This document shows, in pieces, positions 27,396 to 39,327 of a stretch of 64,000 bases of DNA. The stretch comes from Promerops cafer (lineage: Eukaryota; Chordata; Aves; Passeriformes; Nectariniidae), in assembly GCA_013398275.1 (NCBI GenBank), contig VZSE01006253.1:1693341-1757340 (forward strand), given 5' to 3'. The notes beneath the pieces are model-generated. The model did not search any database. It saw only the letters and a program-made list of their open reading frames with translations, and was not told the origin of the DNA. Made by a program: the position numbers and the translations under genes. The first letter of the stretch is position 1; every line of letters begins with the position of its first letter.

Positions 27396-30300
27396 GAGTA
27401 AATCATCTTTTGAGAGTGGTAGGGAGCCTCATGTTAGGTTATGGCTCAGAATGAATTTCCACGAGCAGTTTCTGTAGCCCCAGACACCTCAATGACTTTC
27501 AGTTGTATCACATAAAATAGTTCTGTCAAACATTTTTGTTTCAGTTTTTTATTTTAATATTTAAAATTCACTGTAAGTATAAAGTCAAGATTGGGTCCTC
27601 GATGTGCTAAATAATAAAATGTGTCTAATTCTTAAATATTTATACATGCTAAGAATAATTTTGCTAAGGACCAAAACTTTCACAGTATCATTTCACTCTC
27701 AGTTCATCCTGATTATAATGGACCCTAATCAACTGAAAGTAGCGTGCAAATTAGCCTGAAGTGTTACCTCTCCTGAGATTTTTTTTACAAGTGGAAAGGT
27801 TATTTTGTATTGGTTTCTAAAAGATTTGATTATTAAGAGTTGAATTTTTTTTTAGAAAGTGCCTCATCAAAAAGAATTTTTTAAAATTCTACTACTTTTT
27901 GCAATATGGAAAAACAGTTTTGACCTAGTAGCATTCTCTGATAGAATAGAGCACAAAAATTATAGAATTGAGTATAAGAAGTACTGTTAACTTGCATCAG
28001 TCTCCCAGTAATTGTTTATGCTTATCCATATCAATCCTGTATATTAATCTCTAAATGTAGGCTGTGAAGTAAAAACACTTAGTAAAATACCTGAAGAAAT
28101 GTCACTAGGAAACAGAAAACAGGAAGTATGGTAGCAGAAGTGGCATAAGAGTGGTCTATGCTGAGCAGATACTCCATAACTCCTCAGCATTCATTGGCAG
28201 TTCTGCATTCAGGTGCTGCTGCAAGAGTCGGATGCCACAATCTGTGGGTGACACAGGCACAAAGGGAAGAGAATAAAAAATTTATCAAAACCTATACATC
28301 AGGGCCCAGAATGTTAATTTGCTTCCTGCTTATACCTTCCCTCAGGATGCAATATCCAGCTCTTTCATCTGCAGTGATACAAATTTCCTCATTCTTATGT
28401 CACTTTAGGTCTCCTTTTTATGCACCATTTTTGTAGCACAGTGCAGAAGCCATCTCTGCAATGGGTTTGGGGTGTGTGATGCACTTCGTGCATGACACAC
28501 TTGAGCCTCGTGTACCCAGTGTCATCATTCTCATCAGCTGCAACAGAGAAGAAACAAGTGATATATGACTTCATCTGGAATACTTCAAAACCTGTAGAGA
28601 TGTAATCCATCCTCAGTTTCATGCCTAGCAGAGGAAAGCTGCATTAAAGTGGAACCTGACCTAATATTTTATTTAATCAACAGTGTTCCACGTTTGTTCC
28701 ACCTTTGCCCAAATTCCTGGTATTACATTACTCCAGGGACTGCTCTAGATTACTTGGTCCCTTTATTTCAGATGATTGCATTTCTCTGTTAATTTTCACA
28801 TGCCTTAAATAACATATGGATCTCTTTTGTTTCACCATCTCCTTGTTACCTACCTATTTGTCCCTCTACCTCTCTCCTTACAAGGCTAAACCTTTCAGGC
28901 AGTCCTGTCTGAATCTCTGGTGGGAATTGCAGCCTTTCAGGCTTCAAGGCGTCCTGAATCCACATGGAATGTGCTGTGACTCAGCAGTTCAAGTGGGTAC
29001 CAGCCCTCTCCCAGGCACATCGGCCCCAGCAGAAGTAGTTTAGGGCAAAAATGCCCCCCAAGGCCATTTGTGTGCGTAATTTGCACTGCCACAGATTCTG
29101 TGTAGGATGTGGGTGACTCTAAGTGTAATGAGCTATGTAATTTGCTCAAAAAAGCTTAGAAAAACAGTTAACTACCTCAGAATATATTTGTGTAACTAAG
29201 TAACAGATGTTGCCCTCATATCATTTAAGTTTAAATAGTTATTAACCTCTGCCTACACCAGATGAAATAGAACAAGTCATAAATTTACCTAAAGAACTTG
29301 AATGGTAGAAGCAGCAATTAGATGTTCAAAACACATAGGAAAATATTACCTCACAGTTAGAAAAAAAGACCTTCATGTCACAATCAGGGAAGACTGAGTC
29401 TTCATTAGAATGTTTTTGGTTTTATATACCTTCTCAGGAAGTAAATGATGGATTTATTTAGAAAAAGTTTTCAGAAGGTCAAGATCTAGTTTTTCTATAG
29501 TTTTGCTAAACTTAATGTGTAAAATCTTTAATCTGAGGGTCTTTAAATTTTGCTAACAGCAAGCCATTTTTTGTATATATAACTCTATAGCCATATTTAA
29601 ATGACACTTTTATATATTATTACAAATGAAAACAGATGATTTTGTCACAGAGTACATTAAAAGCATTGAATGTCACCCCAAATCTTCTGCAATTGATCCT
29701 GGCATGAAACCAACATCAATTTGTCTGTTAGTTACAGCCAACCAGTCCTGCTTGAAAGGGATGGAGTCGGTAGCAGCACCACACCATTCCACCGAGCAGT
29801 TCTGGGAGCCAAATACTTTCCTCTCACTTTCCCTAAGAATAGTTTCTCCAAATATGAGAAAATGGGGCTATTCATTGGTTTATTGGATATGGAACTGACA
29901 TTAAGATATTTGAAGTGGGACTAAAGCTGAGAACATACCTTAACCCTCTGCTGAAAGCTGTCTTTAGCACTATGTCAGGACTCGAACCCAGTGTTAAGAC
30001 AAGACTGACTGACTGTTAGTCTGAAAGCTCATAAGGAGTCAGAAAGTAATTTTCAGAGCATGTGAAAGCATATCTGAATATGTCCAGTGAATCAACAAAC
30101 AGCTGGACATGACAAAAAAGGCCTCTTTGTGTTTGCCCAAAGCAGTTGTATGGACCAACAGAAGGTAGAGAGTAGAGTTCACTGTTTGCACCATGTGTGG
30201 AAAAGAGGCTCGTTCAGGTTGATTGACATGTAGCTAATGCACCCAATGATTCAGAGGAGCAGTTTTTCACTCCAGAATGTGGTTGATATTGGTAAATGAA

Positions 30301-30615
30301 TTGGTGAGAGTCGTAGGAAGGCTTCTTGATTTAAAAATATGCTATATTTAAGAATGGTGATGTGCTGGAGATAATAACTTGCAAGTTTTGTTCCAAGGAC
30401 TACAGAGATAAGCAAAAAATGGAATAAAATTAAATAAAACCCAAGATACAAAAGGCAGATTGCACAAGAATTGCCTGCTAAATTTCTTTGAGAAGACAAA
30501 CAATCATCTGGTAAAAGTGAATGCATTCCATCTATCACCTGAATTTCTTCAAGGCAGATGGTATAGTGGCACTGAAAAAAAATAAGGACTAGTGCTGTTT
30601 TAGGACTAGTGCTTT
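27396..30615 (+). other. GRM5 intron, no recognised element
   Basis: Unique sequence. The only point of note is an isolated exact Pol III B-box match on the minus strand at 29978-29988, with no tRNA fold around it. No genes or transposons were recognised. Confidence 0.65.
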
Positions 30616-30702
30616 AGGATGACCCTACTTCACCACAGGGGTTGGACCAGATGATCTACTGCAGTCCCTTACAACCTCACCCATTCTGTAATTCTGTGAA
30701 AT
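30616..30702 (+). mobile_element. CR1 3' terminal fragment
   Basis: A short sense-oriented CR1 end: GGATGACCCTACTTCACCAC, then GGGGTTGGACCAGATGATCT, CCCTTACAACCTCACCCATT and the tail CTGTAATTCTGTGA. The words GGTTGGACCAGATGATCT and ATTCTGTGA are diagnostic. Just upstream, AGGACTAGTGCT occurs twice (30586 and 30603 regions), a small local duplication. Confidence 0.85.
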
Positions 30703-31514
30703 GAAATTAAGTAATCACAAACAAAGGTTAAGACTTCATGATTCCTAGTTTTGTTGAGAGAGAAAATATTGCAAGTAGAGAAAGGGTCTTGGGGTCATGT
30801 TTATTATTTTCACAAAGGCAGATGACACAAAAAGTAAAAGAGTGTGAATGAATCAAAATTCATTTTGATACATTAAAATTGAAACAGGTTGCCAAAGCAA
30901 AGAAGAATCAGAAAATTGAAGAAGACAAAAACAGTTATAGTAATTCAATTCAATACACCAATTCATTTTTAGATGGTTTGGCTGAGGTGAGATCTTCCAG
31001 TATTTGCCATCTATGAAAAGACATTTACTGTAAGCATGCAATTAAATAGAAATATCACAAAGCAAACACATCCACATAGTAATTTGTTAATGTTTATGTT
31101 CTATGACTATGCTCTGCTTGTCTTAAAATGAGCTGATAATATCGCCAACAGCAATCAGGTAATAATGCTATGCTTTATAGAACCACTGTCTAAACTACAG
31201 CTGAGATAAGATACTCAGAGAGTAAATCAAAAATTTTGGTCTGATCCACTATCCTTACAGTCTCATCTGTAAGGATAAAGACTCCATAGCATCTTCCATG
31301 TTTATAAAAATACAGTATAACTGGAACAGGCATGAAAAAGCACTGTGGCATGGTTTGAAAAATTAAAAGGCCACTTGAGGAACTGTAAGAGAGAAAGCTT
31401 GTTCAGTGTGGCACAGTGAAGGAAGAAAGATGTGTCATATTTCCTTTCAGTAAATGCAGTAGGTCAGAGTAAACACAACATAAAAGTCGAAGAGGGAGAA
31501 ATGTACCTTAAAAA

Positions 31515-31675
31515 CAATCCCCAACAAGTAGTCCTGGGGCAAAGGTGATGAACAGCCTCCTGGATGGCATTAGGAAGAGCACTTCCAGCATGTTGAGAGG
31601 AGATCCTTCTCCCCTACTCACAACTGGTGATAGATAACTGCTCTGCTGTGTCCACTGAAGGATTCTTCTGTCTGA
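31515..31675 (+). mobile_element. Possible degenerate CR1 fragment
   Basis: GAGGAGATCCTTCTCCCCTA, followed by CTCACAACTGGTGATAGA and CTGCTGTGTCCACTGAAGG, loosely resembles the CR1 segment that normally reads GATCCTTCCCCTCTACTC, AGCACTGGTGAG and CTGTGTCCAGTTCTGGG. Divergence is high and there is no tail, so chance similarity is possible. Confidence 0.35.
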
Positions 31676-33417
31676 AAACTTTCTTACATATCTGTTGAAC
31701 ATTTAAGTAGCAGCAATGAAAACCAAGCTTCCAAAACACATTTAGACTTCAGAGAGAACCTGAGCAGTAAGAAAGCAATTACGCCACATTTACTGATGCC
31801 ATCGAGAAACTGGTTTCAGTGATCCAGGAAGACTTTCCCAACCCTACGTTTCTCTCAGATTTTTAGTGAGGCCGCTGAGTAGTGAGTGAGTCACAGACTT
31901 GCCATGATCACTTGTATTTCTAAGTCTTCTAAATTCTTTTTTGCAACTCAAGGAGCAAGCCACAGTAAAAGCATACTCAAGTACATTTCCAGCATAGTTT
32001 AAACAGCTTTGAATTCATCAGAACTGGGGGATGGTCATAGATTTATGTTCACTTAAGTATTCCACAAGAAGCAGTTATGTGAACTTGTGTCTTCTGTCAA
32101 GAAATACCAGGACAAGAGCAGCTATTTAGACTGCTCAAGAGTTCCAATAACGACATTAAAATGTTTGAAGGGGAAAGAATCTTTTACAGCTAAGGACCAC
32201 AAGCAGAAGTGGTCAGGTTTCACAGTGTATGAGAATGGCATTGATACTGGATATGAGTACCTTTCCCATGGTAATGTATCTTGTCATGCACCCAGAACCA
32301 CTACACTCAAGTTCACCTTTAAATTGATGCATCATACTCAAATTCATTTGTCCATGTTTCCTGCATTGACATTTTACCCAACTAAGACCATGTGGCCAGT
32401 CTCTGCAGCCTCAGATATTCTTCTAGTACAGAGTAAGACAAGAGTATGATTAAAATTAGATAAAACAGGAGAAAAATAAATGTAGGGAAAAACAAGGCTA
32501 AAGGATAAATTAGATGACCTCTAAACAGCAAAAATACAAAAATAGTTGAATGCTAGCATAAATTTTGCAGGAGATATTTAGTGACACTTTTTACTGTCAT
32601 TAAGCTTTTTAGGTATTTAAGTGCTTTGCTGAACTGAGGAGTAATTGATGTGAATGGATGAAAAAGATTTGAAAATAACTAAAAAGAACATATTTGCCTT
32701 TAAATTTTGAAGGAATGCAAGGAATGACAAATTCAGTCATCTAGAAATTTAGAAAGTAAACATTAACCAGGTAGGTATCTGTGTAATTGTCCAGGAGTTA
32801 ATCATTGGTTTTGTTTTCTTCTATGAAGATTGTCTCTAGTACAATTCCACATCAGCAAACAAACAAACAGAAAAATTTAGGTATAATGAAGGCATGCAAT
32901 AAAGCATTATATTGAATCCATTAAAGATAGTTATTTGACTATTTTAGACATCCATCTATACAATATATAAGACTGCAAATTTTAAGCAAATATAAAGTGT
33001 TGATCATTCAAACCAGTAACTAGAGATAGGAAAACCAGAATGTTAAATTTAGAATGTCTGGTATTTTTCAAATATATTCAGGGCCCAGACCTTCCCTTGA
33101 AACCATTAAGCTAAATCAAATCATCCAAATTGTTAAATTATCCATAAGGGAATTAAGAAAGAAGTCTAAATAAATGGATTTGTTTTACATTTAACAAATT
33201 ATAATTAAAATGAATCCATAATCCCTTTCACTGACAACTTTTGCAAAGATTAAAAATTAATGAGGTTCTTTCTTGTCTTCTCTTCCACCCTGAAACTTTC
33301 TCTCATAATATTCAAAAATCTAGCTACAAAGTTAACTGGAACATTTTTATACTTATTTCAATTGCTGTATGAAAAATATTCTGGTTTTCATAAATCTTGT
33401 CCTATCTCTTGCTTTGT

Positions 33418-33468
33418 TATCAAATAATGAATTTCTTTCTTCCTTCTTCTATCAAATAATGAATTTCT
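33418..33468. repeat. 19-bp direct duplication, 32-bp period
   Basis: TATCAAATAATGAATTTCT occurs at 33418-33436 and again, identical, at 33450-33468, separated by a pyrimidine-rich TTCTTCCTTCTTC spacer. It looks like a local slippage duplication. Confidence 0.9.
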
Positions 33469-34318
33469 CTTGTGTGCTATACCATCCACACCGTCTTGAC
33501 TATTTGCTATTCTGCAATTATATATCTTCATATAGATGGATTTCATAATCCGAATAGTCAGTAAGACAATATACTGAAACAGATTAACTGAGTACCCCAG
33601 GAACAAAATCTACCAGTTATGAATGTCCCTTTTACTCAAGGTTTTTAGTTTGAAAAAGTCGAACAATAAAACACTAACACATTCTTCATGCCCCTGTTCT
33701 ATAATCTAAGTGGCATCTGTATGTGATTTCTGTAGATTAAATTAGAGACTCAGGGTTATATGTGTCCCACTTTACCTGCTTCTTGACTGTTTTATATAAT
33801 ACAGTTATTTAGTCTTTCTCTGTTAGGTCTGCATAGGTAGATAAATTCCCTCTCCAATAGTATTCCATCTAACTTCTAAGTTCTTGAAATGAATTGAGAC
33901 AATTTCACTCTAAATGATTAGAAACTTTTTGAAGATGTGTCTCTTACAGACATTTACTTAATAGTCACATTTCCAAGGGATTAGAATGTCTAGAGAAAGT
34001 ATTCAACAGTTTTCAGGATCAAGGCTACCTATTTCCTGGCAGTTTATTAGTGCAGTATCTCATTAGATCTTCACTATCTGCATTAGATGACTATCTGCAT
34101 TGAAGTCTCACTTTTTTTGTCCTAAGAGTCTTTACAATCCAGTCTATTTTTTATAGAAAAGTTTTCAGATGTATTTCCTGATATCCAGACCCTTCCTTTT
34201 CATCCAGTTGATGCAGCTTGCTAAATGAGCAAAACACCATCCAGCAAAGACATTGAGTCACCAGGTCAAATCAAACAGGAAGACAAAAAAGACATGTTAC
34301 AATCCTTTTTAAAAAAGG

Positions 34319-34340
34319 GAGTGTGTGTGTGGGGGGGGGT
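34319..34340. repeat. Short (GT)n tract running into a G run
   Basis: A G/T alternating tract of about six GT units passes directly into a run of about ten G. A T run follows some 35-45 bp downstream. Confidence 0.85.
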
Positions 34341-36428
34341 CTAAATTATTTTCAACAGTAATACAGAATTTTAATTTTTTTTTTCATTATAGTTGAAACT
34401 TCATAAATAAATGCCATGCAAATTTTTAAAATGTCTCTTCTAATTTTTGGAAAACACTAAGTACTCATCCTCTGAGAAGTGCCATTATGTGGTCTCAGGA
34501 TGGCCATTGAGGATAATCACAAGCACAATATATTTTCCATCCATTTCTAAGTAAAAAAGTCTGATTTGAGAAGATCAGTATCAACAGGTTTCATGTTCAG
34601 AGACATAGAGTGTTGTTGCAACTGCTGCCTTGTAGCAAAGATTTCCTTTTTAGCAAAGCTGTCCATATCACTTATATTTGTTTGGTACCTTCTATAATGC
34701 TCACAAATCACAAAAGCAGAGGGAACCAGAGCACACAACCAGCCTCATAAACAGACAGGGGTGTGCAGTCAGGATGCTACCTCTGGCTGCAATCAGTATA
34801 GCCACACACAAACTTAGCTTCCATATCCATCAAGAGGCTGTAACAATACCCTTCCAGCCCTTGACTGAACTGCTGGATACACCTGTTAAAACCAGGTGCT
34901 GCAGATAACCCATGTAGAAAAACGAAAATACTTTTGGTTTGATTGAGTGGTTCAGGAGTTTTCACTCTGGACTAGAGAATAACATCTTCACTGATAAAGT
35001 CTGCTAGACCAGGCATTATCACAACTCCAGTTTGATATCCATCTCATGATTCCACCTCATATTTTCCAAGTGGTAAATACTGAGGGTTGAATTTAATTCA
35101 GCCAAATTTGTGCCATCTGAAACTTCTCATGCTTGCTGTTCTGTTTTTCTGCTATTTTAAGACCTTGGAAGGAAAGAAGTGTCTTTCCTGACATCAAGTT
35201 GTGCTTCTATAGTGTACCTCTGATTCTCTACTTTTCATTCACTCTTCTTTCAGGATGAACTGCAGATAAAACCTTTATGCACATTCAGCTCTGTGATGCA
35301 GGGTCTTTGGGATTTCTTCTAATGAAGTTTTATCAATCTGCAGCTATTCTCTTTCTCCCTTCTGTTCATGACTGTGTTATAGAGCAGTATCTCCTCAGGG
35401 TATAAGACCCTGCTCCAGAATTAATTTCTCCCTTAGCCACGAGTGATAGAAAATCTCTATAAATAATCCCTCCCTTAAGCAAAAGTGGGTTCTGTATTTG
35501 TTATCACCTGACTTCTGAAGTGAGGAAGAGCAGCAGATGCACACAGGGATATCTGATTTATCTCAATGAAATATGAAAAAATGTGGATTTTCTCACCCTC
35601 CTCCCCTAGAGTGAAAAGCTAGGAATTACACATCTTTGTAGTAAACAGAAGAAAACTCAATGGAATGGAGGTACAGACACTTTCATTCTCATGTCTTAAT
35701 GTTCTGGAAGAGCTTGTGGAAGAAACTGATTTGATTCCATTCAAAACTAATTTCATTCCTTCAGTGCAGGAAAGCTCACTGCTGGTCAGAAGAGTATATT
35801 AAAGAGGGGATTGTCTGTGACTTGCATTCTGGCAGTTTAATAAGGAGTTTCTCTACAGTCAGCCTAACTCATATTCTGTTGAGTCAGGAACAAGCCATGT
35901 CTTTTCCCAGCACAAAACTTCTCCATCAGAGCTGGATTTCAGTGCATGAAATTAATGTCAGAGTTTGGGTCTGACCAAAATACCCCTGACAAACCTTTAG
36001 GCAAAATTATATTTATTTTTTTAAAAGTAGCTTTCCAAGATCTTTAGCGTTTTTTTAAAACTTTCACTGGTTTTTGGTTGCCACCCAGGTAAAATCATCA
36101 CATCTTTAAAACCTCTTTTCATATATAGTGATGCTGTCTTGGGCTTTTATTGTAGTGCCTCATGGGTTACTCATCAGTTCCTGTAATATTGAAAAGCCAC
36201 GAGCTAACTGTTAACAGATGCAATAATATGTTGCTAAGGATCACTGAAGCAGAGTGAAACATATTTCAAGTTTCTTCTACTCAGTATTGTCCTTCCATAA
36301 GTCTTTTATTGGGCGGAAGGGAAGGGAAGGGAAGGTTCCGGGAAGTTTCAGGGAAGGGAAGGTTCTGGGAAGGGAAGGTTCTGGGAAGGTTCTGGGAAGG
36401 TTCTGGGAAGGTTCTGGGAAGGTTCTGG

Positions 36429-36501
36429 GAAGGTTCGGGAAGGGAAGGTTCGGGAAGGGAAGGTTCGGGAAGGGAAGGTTCGGGAAGGGAAGGTTCGGGA
36501 A
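36429..36501. promoter_or_regulatory. Five perfect heat-shock-element-like sites in the minisatellite
   Basis: GAAGGTTCGGGAA fits the three-pentamer HSF1 consensus nGAAnnTTCnnGAAn exactly. It occurs at 36429-36441, 36444-36456, 36459-36471, 36474-36486 and 36489-36501, all in the same 5-bp register. The motif match is seen directly; binding or function is only inferred. The sites arise from the repeat unit itself, so they may have no regulatory role. Confidence 0.45.
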
Positions 36502-36539
36502 GGGAAGGGAAGGGAAGGGAAGGGAAGGGAAGGGAAGGG
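36497..36539 (+). other. G-quadruplex- and H-DNA-prone (GGGAA)n tract
   Basis: Nine GGG runs separated by exactly two A form an ideal G3N2 quadruplex motif on the + strand. The tract is also a homopurine mirror repeat suited to triplex formation. The structure is predicted from sequence alone. Confidence 0.7.
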
Positions 36540-36540
36540 T

Positions 36541-38681
36541 GAAAAGAGAACTTAACCCTTTGAAACATCTTGAACAACTGCCCTACAATAGCAACTGTAT
36601 TTGTTTTTGAATAAAAAATATAGTGCCTTTTCTTCTGGTTTTGTGTTCGACATAATTGCAGCCTTTGTTCCAGATCATCACATTAAAACAATTACTGTGA
36701 GAATGGGCATCCGTATAAGACTTATTGTTTGGTACTTCACTAAAAAACCATGCAAAACTGTAGATGGAAGAGAATTGACCGCAAGCTGAAATAGAAAGAG
36801 TTGTATGCCAGCAGAAAACAGGTTGGATACACAGACTACTTTATTGTTTTTTCTTGTTGCCATGCTAGTACTGCCAGTGACAATAACAATAACAACCTTT
36901 TCCATTTGTATAATCACTCTTATTCCAAAACATATGGCAAATCACAAGCCAAGTTATGCTTTTGTTATATAGCTTAATAAAGGCACAGATGCTTCCATTC
37001 CAGAGTTGCACTAGTGCCACAAAGAGCAATTTAATCTTTATTTTTCACAAAAAATGAAAAGGTTAATATGAAGCCCTCTTTTGAACGGGATGCAAAAGTA
37101 ATGTGGACATACAACATGGAAAACATGTTTTTTTCCCAGGGCTTAAAGGAATAATTTGAAAAATCTTAGAAATAGTACCTCAAAATAAGTGTTTTATCTA
37201 TGAAAAGTTTATTGCAGAAGGCTAACATTTGTAACAGCTTGTAACAGCTCCTTCCTTGATGACTTGCATCACAAAGGTAACAATGCAGCCTTCTCTAAAG
37301 ACTGAAAGTTACAGGCAGACCAAGAGCACAGATAAATAAAACACAGCAATATGCTAACAACGTATGCATTATTTGAGCCAACTACCTGATAAAAGGTTAT
37401 TGAATCAGCATAATGTCAGAACATCCCATCGTATTCAAGCACCAAGCACTTTAGATCTTCACTGACTGACCTTTTGTAGAGTACAATGTCATTTTACCTC
37501 CTCCACCACTGGCAAAATTTCCATATCTGGTCTCTCAGTCTGGATTTTTCCAGCCCATTCAGTATATATTGCAATTGCTTTTGGGGTAGATAGAAAAAAA
37601 AAATTATCTTTTCTTTCAAATTGCACCATATTTTAATTTTTTCCCCTGTATTTATTTTGCTGTCAGAGAAAGAAGCTAAACAAAAGGTAATGTTTCTTGT
37701 TATAAGAAATTCACTGGTTTCAGTTTATTTTTGTAATTTCACGCTATGATAATCCTCAAGCCAAACACATTTTCCTGTGAAAATGTAATGTGTGTCTAGC
37801 TGAGTGATTCCAGAACTAGATTCTCTACTGTGTGAAAACCTCTAATTCTGGAAGATCAGCGTTCTCAAATGCTGACTGAAAGCAGACATTTTCTACTCTA
37901 CATATTTCTGCAACTGGAAGACTTGGTTCCTCTATATCATAGGATAAAACTTTAAACACCACTCTATAATCACAGAATATAGCTTTATGCACCATAAAAA
38001 TATGGCCAAAATCTTTTTTCCTGGATGATTCAGACCTTTCTAAAATTAGGATGGAAACCAGAGCACAAAAGTTTCAACCTTCAATTCACTTGAACCCATG
38101 ATTCTTCATGTTATCACACCAATTTGATTCTGAATAACTTGAAATCAACAAATAGATACATTAAACTCAAGTTTCAGATAAGAAAATACAGTAGAATGGT
38201 ATAGCTATAATAATAAATAGGGTAAGAATTAAGAAAAGGAGAAACCATTAGAAACCCCAATGAGGAGACACAAGAAAACCCTACAGAGTTAAATATCTCC
38301 CTTTCAAATTAGTAGTTTTTAATAAGGCTGGGAATGTCACACAGTGCTGTGACTTGTCTGCACATTTCAGTTTGCCTCTAACTGGCTTGTGAGAACATGG
38401 TTTTATTGACTTGCTTTCTGCCATTTAATAGTGGTCATGTAGTTGTTATTGATCTGCACCTGAAGCAAAACAACATCTTCATTTTCTCTCAGAAAGTAGA
38501 TATCTGTTGCCTGGATTTATCTTTCTTAAATGGAGCATTAAATGATGTGCCTAAGTTGGAACTGTTATTATTTACATATATATAGAATTCTTCTTCATGA
38601 CAAAAATAATAATTATGTATTAGAATCCTTGCATAGAGCTCAGAGAGGACCCAGGAACAAGGGCTGTCTATCCTGCACATG
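36541..38681 (+). other. GRM5 intron, no recognised element
   Basis: Unique AT-rich sequence between the minisatellite and the LTR. No exon, transposon or RNA gene was recognised. Confidence 0.7.
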
Positions 38682-38686
38682 ACCAG
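38682..38686. repeat. Target-site duplication of the solo LTR (left copy)
   Basis: ACCAG sits directly before TGTCCTGG and is identical to the copy at 39323-39327. Confidence 0.9.
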
Positions 38687-39322
38687 TGTCCTGGTTTGGG
38701 ACAAATTTAGAGAGGAAACCTCCAAAGTGGTCTCCTATATAAAGCAAATTCAACTGGTCCTTCCCCCAACCTGTTCAGGAGATAAACGTCGTTTGAGAAA
38801 AGTGGAAAAAAATGGTTTTTTAACAAGCAAAGTACTCACAAACATGAAAAATTGAATAATATTAAACAATGGAAGCTCTTGTTCTGAAGAGATGGCAAAT
38901 TCAGAGAGAGTCCTTCTCGTGGGGTGTAGCTTGTCAGTCCCTCCTGTGCTGGAACTGCTGTGCCCCCAGCCCGGTGGGCCACAAGTGTGAGCCCCTGGTG
39001 CTCTTCTGGGTTTTCAGTCCAGAGAAGGGCTGATTGGTTCCAAGAAAAAGAAAAGCCACAGTCTGGGCAAGTTCTCTGCCTCAGCTAGCTAAAAACTAAC
39101 TGAAAGCAAAGGAGAGCTCTGTCCCGCTGTCTGTCCGTGCTGCAGACAGCACAGTCCGTGAGAAGGAATGTGGAGGAGTGAGTGCAGTTTCTGAGAACAA
39201 ACTGCACGCTTCCTCTCTCCCCCTTTGCTCTTGGAACCAGCCTTAAAGGTGCAAAACTTAATACCCAGCATAAACCAAAGAGATTATTTGGGATACAAGC
39301 ATCATAAAGTCACACTAGGACA
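38687..39322. mobile_element. Solo LTR of an endogenous retrovirus, with target-site duplication
   Basis: This 636-bp block starts TGTCCTGGTTTGGGAC and ends CACACTAGGACA. It therefore has the retroviral TG...CA ends and a 6-bp terminal inverted repeat (TGTCCT/AGGACA). It is flanked by a perfect 5-bp direct repeat, ACCAG, at 38682-38686 and 39323-39327. No gag, pol or env sequence, primer-binding site or second LTR lies nearby, so internal recombination has left only one LTR. A 5-bp duplication fits ERVL-like or some gammaretroviral-type families better than the usual 6 bp of ERVK. The sequence closely resembles an LTR type I remember from songbirds. Orientation is left open because no polyadenylation signal decides it; TATATAAAG at 38736-38744 is too near the left end to be a convincing promoter for the + reading. 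Confidence 0.92.
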
Positions 39323-39327
39323 ACCAG
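39323..39327. repeat. Target-site duplication of the solo LTR (right copy)
   Basis: ACCAG sits directly after ...AGGACA. The two copies agree in all five bases, consistent with integrase-mediated insertion and no later flank loss. Confidence 0.9.

Larger units (their letters stand above)
30703..36308 (+). other. GRM5 intron, mostly unique sequence
   Basis: No exon or RNA gene was found. It contains a weak CR1 candidate at 31515-31675, a 19-bp direct duplication at 33418-33468 and a GT/G run at 34320-34340. Open frames (for example 32087-32449 +) match no family I know. Confidence 0.65.
36309..36540. repeat. Purine-rich GGGAA/GGTTC minisatellite
   Basis: About 230 bp built from pentamers. 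It begins with GGGAA units, continues with about six 11-bp TTCTGGGAAGG units (36363-36432), then five 15-bp units of the form TTCGGGAAGGGAAGG (36434-36508), and ends in pure GGGAA repeats up to 36539. The + strand is nearly all purine apart from the regular TTC/TTCT steps. All three + frames and a minus frame stay open across it only because the repeat lacks stop codons. The resulting low-complexity peptides, such as GRFGKGRFGK, are not real products. The perfect HSE-like and GGG-tract sub-structures are listed separately. Confidence 0.97.

Noticed and set aside
27103..27477. 124-codon frame on the + strand
   Set aside because: Antisense shadow of a CR1 internal fragment.
29978..29988. Exact Pol III B-box (GGTTCGAGTCC) on the minus strand, possible tRNA or SINE
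   Set aside because: The T-stem pairs poorly, the expected acceptor partner is missing and no A-box is visible at the right distance. An 11-bp partial consensus is expected by chance.
32087..32449. 120-codon frame on the + strand
   Set aside because: Composition and content look random and no known family is recognisable. A search against bird proteins would settle it; a strong hit would overturn this.
36254..36610. Open frames of 77-118 codons on both strands across the minisatellite
   Set aside because: They stay open only because GGGAA/TTC pentamers contain no stops. The peptides are monotonous repeats and no splice or start context supports them.
37960..37982. ATAATCACAGAATAT as a possible antisense CR1 tail
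   Set aside because: Only a few words match and no CR1 body follows.
38736..38744. TATATAAAG in the LTR as its promoter TATA box
   Set aside because: It lies only about 50 bp from the LTR left end, too close for a normal U3 in that orientation, and orientation is not established.
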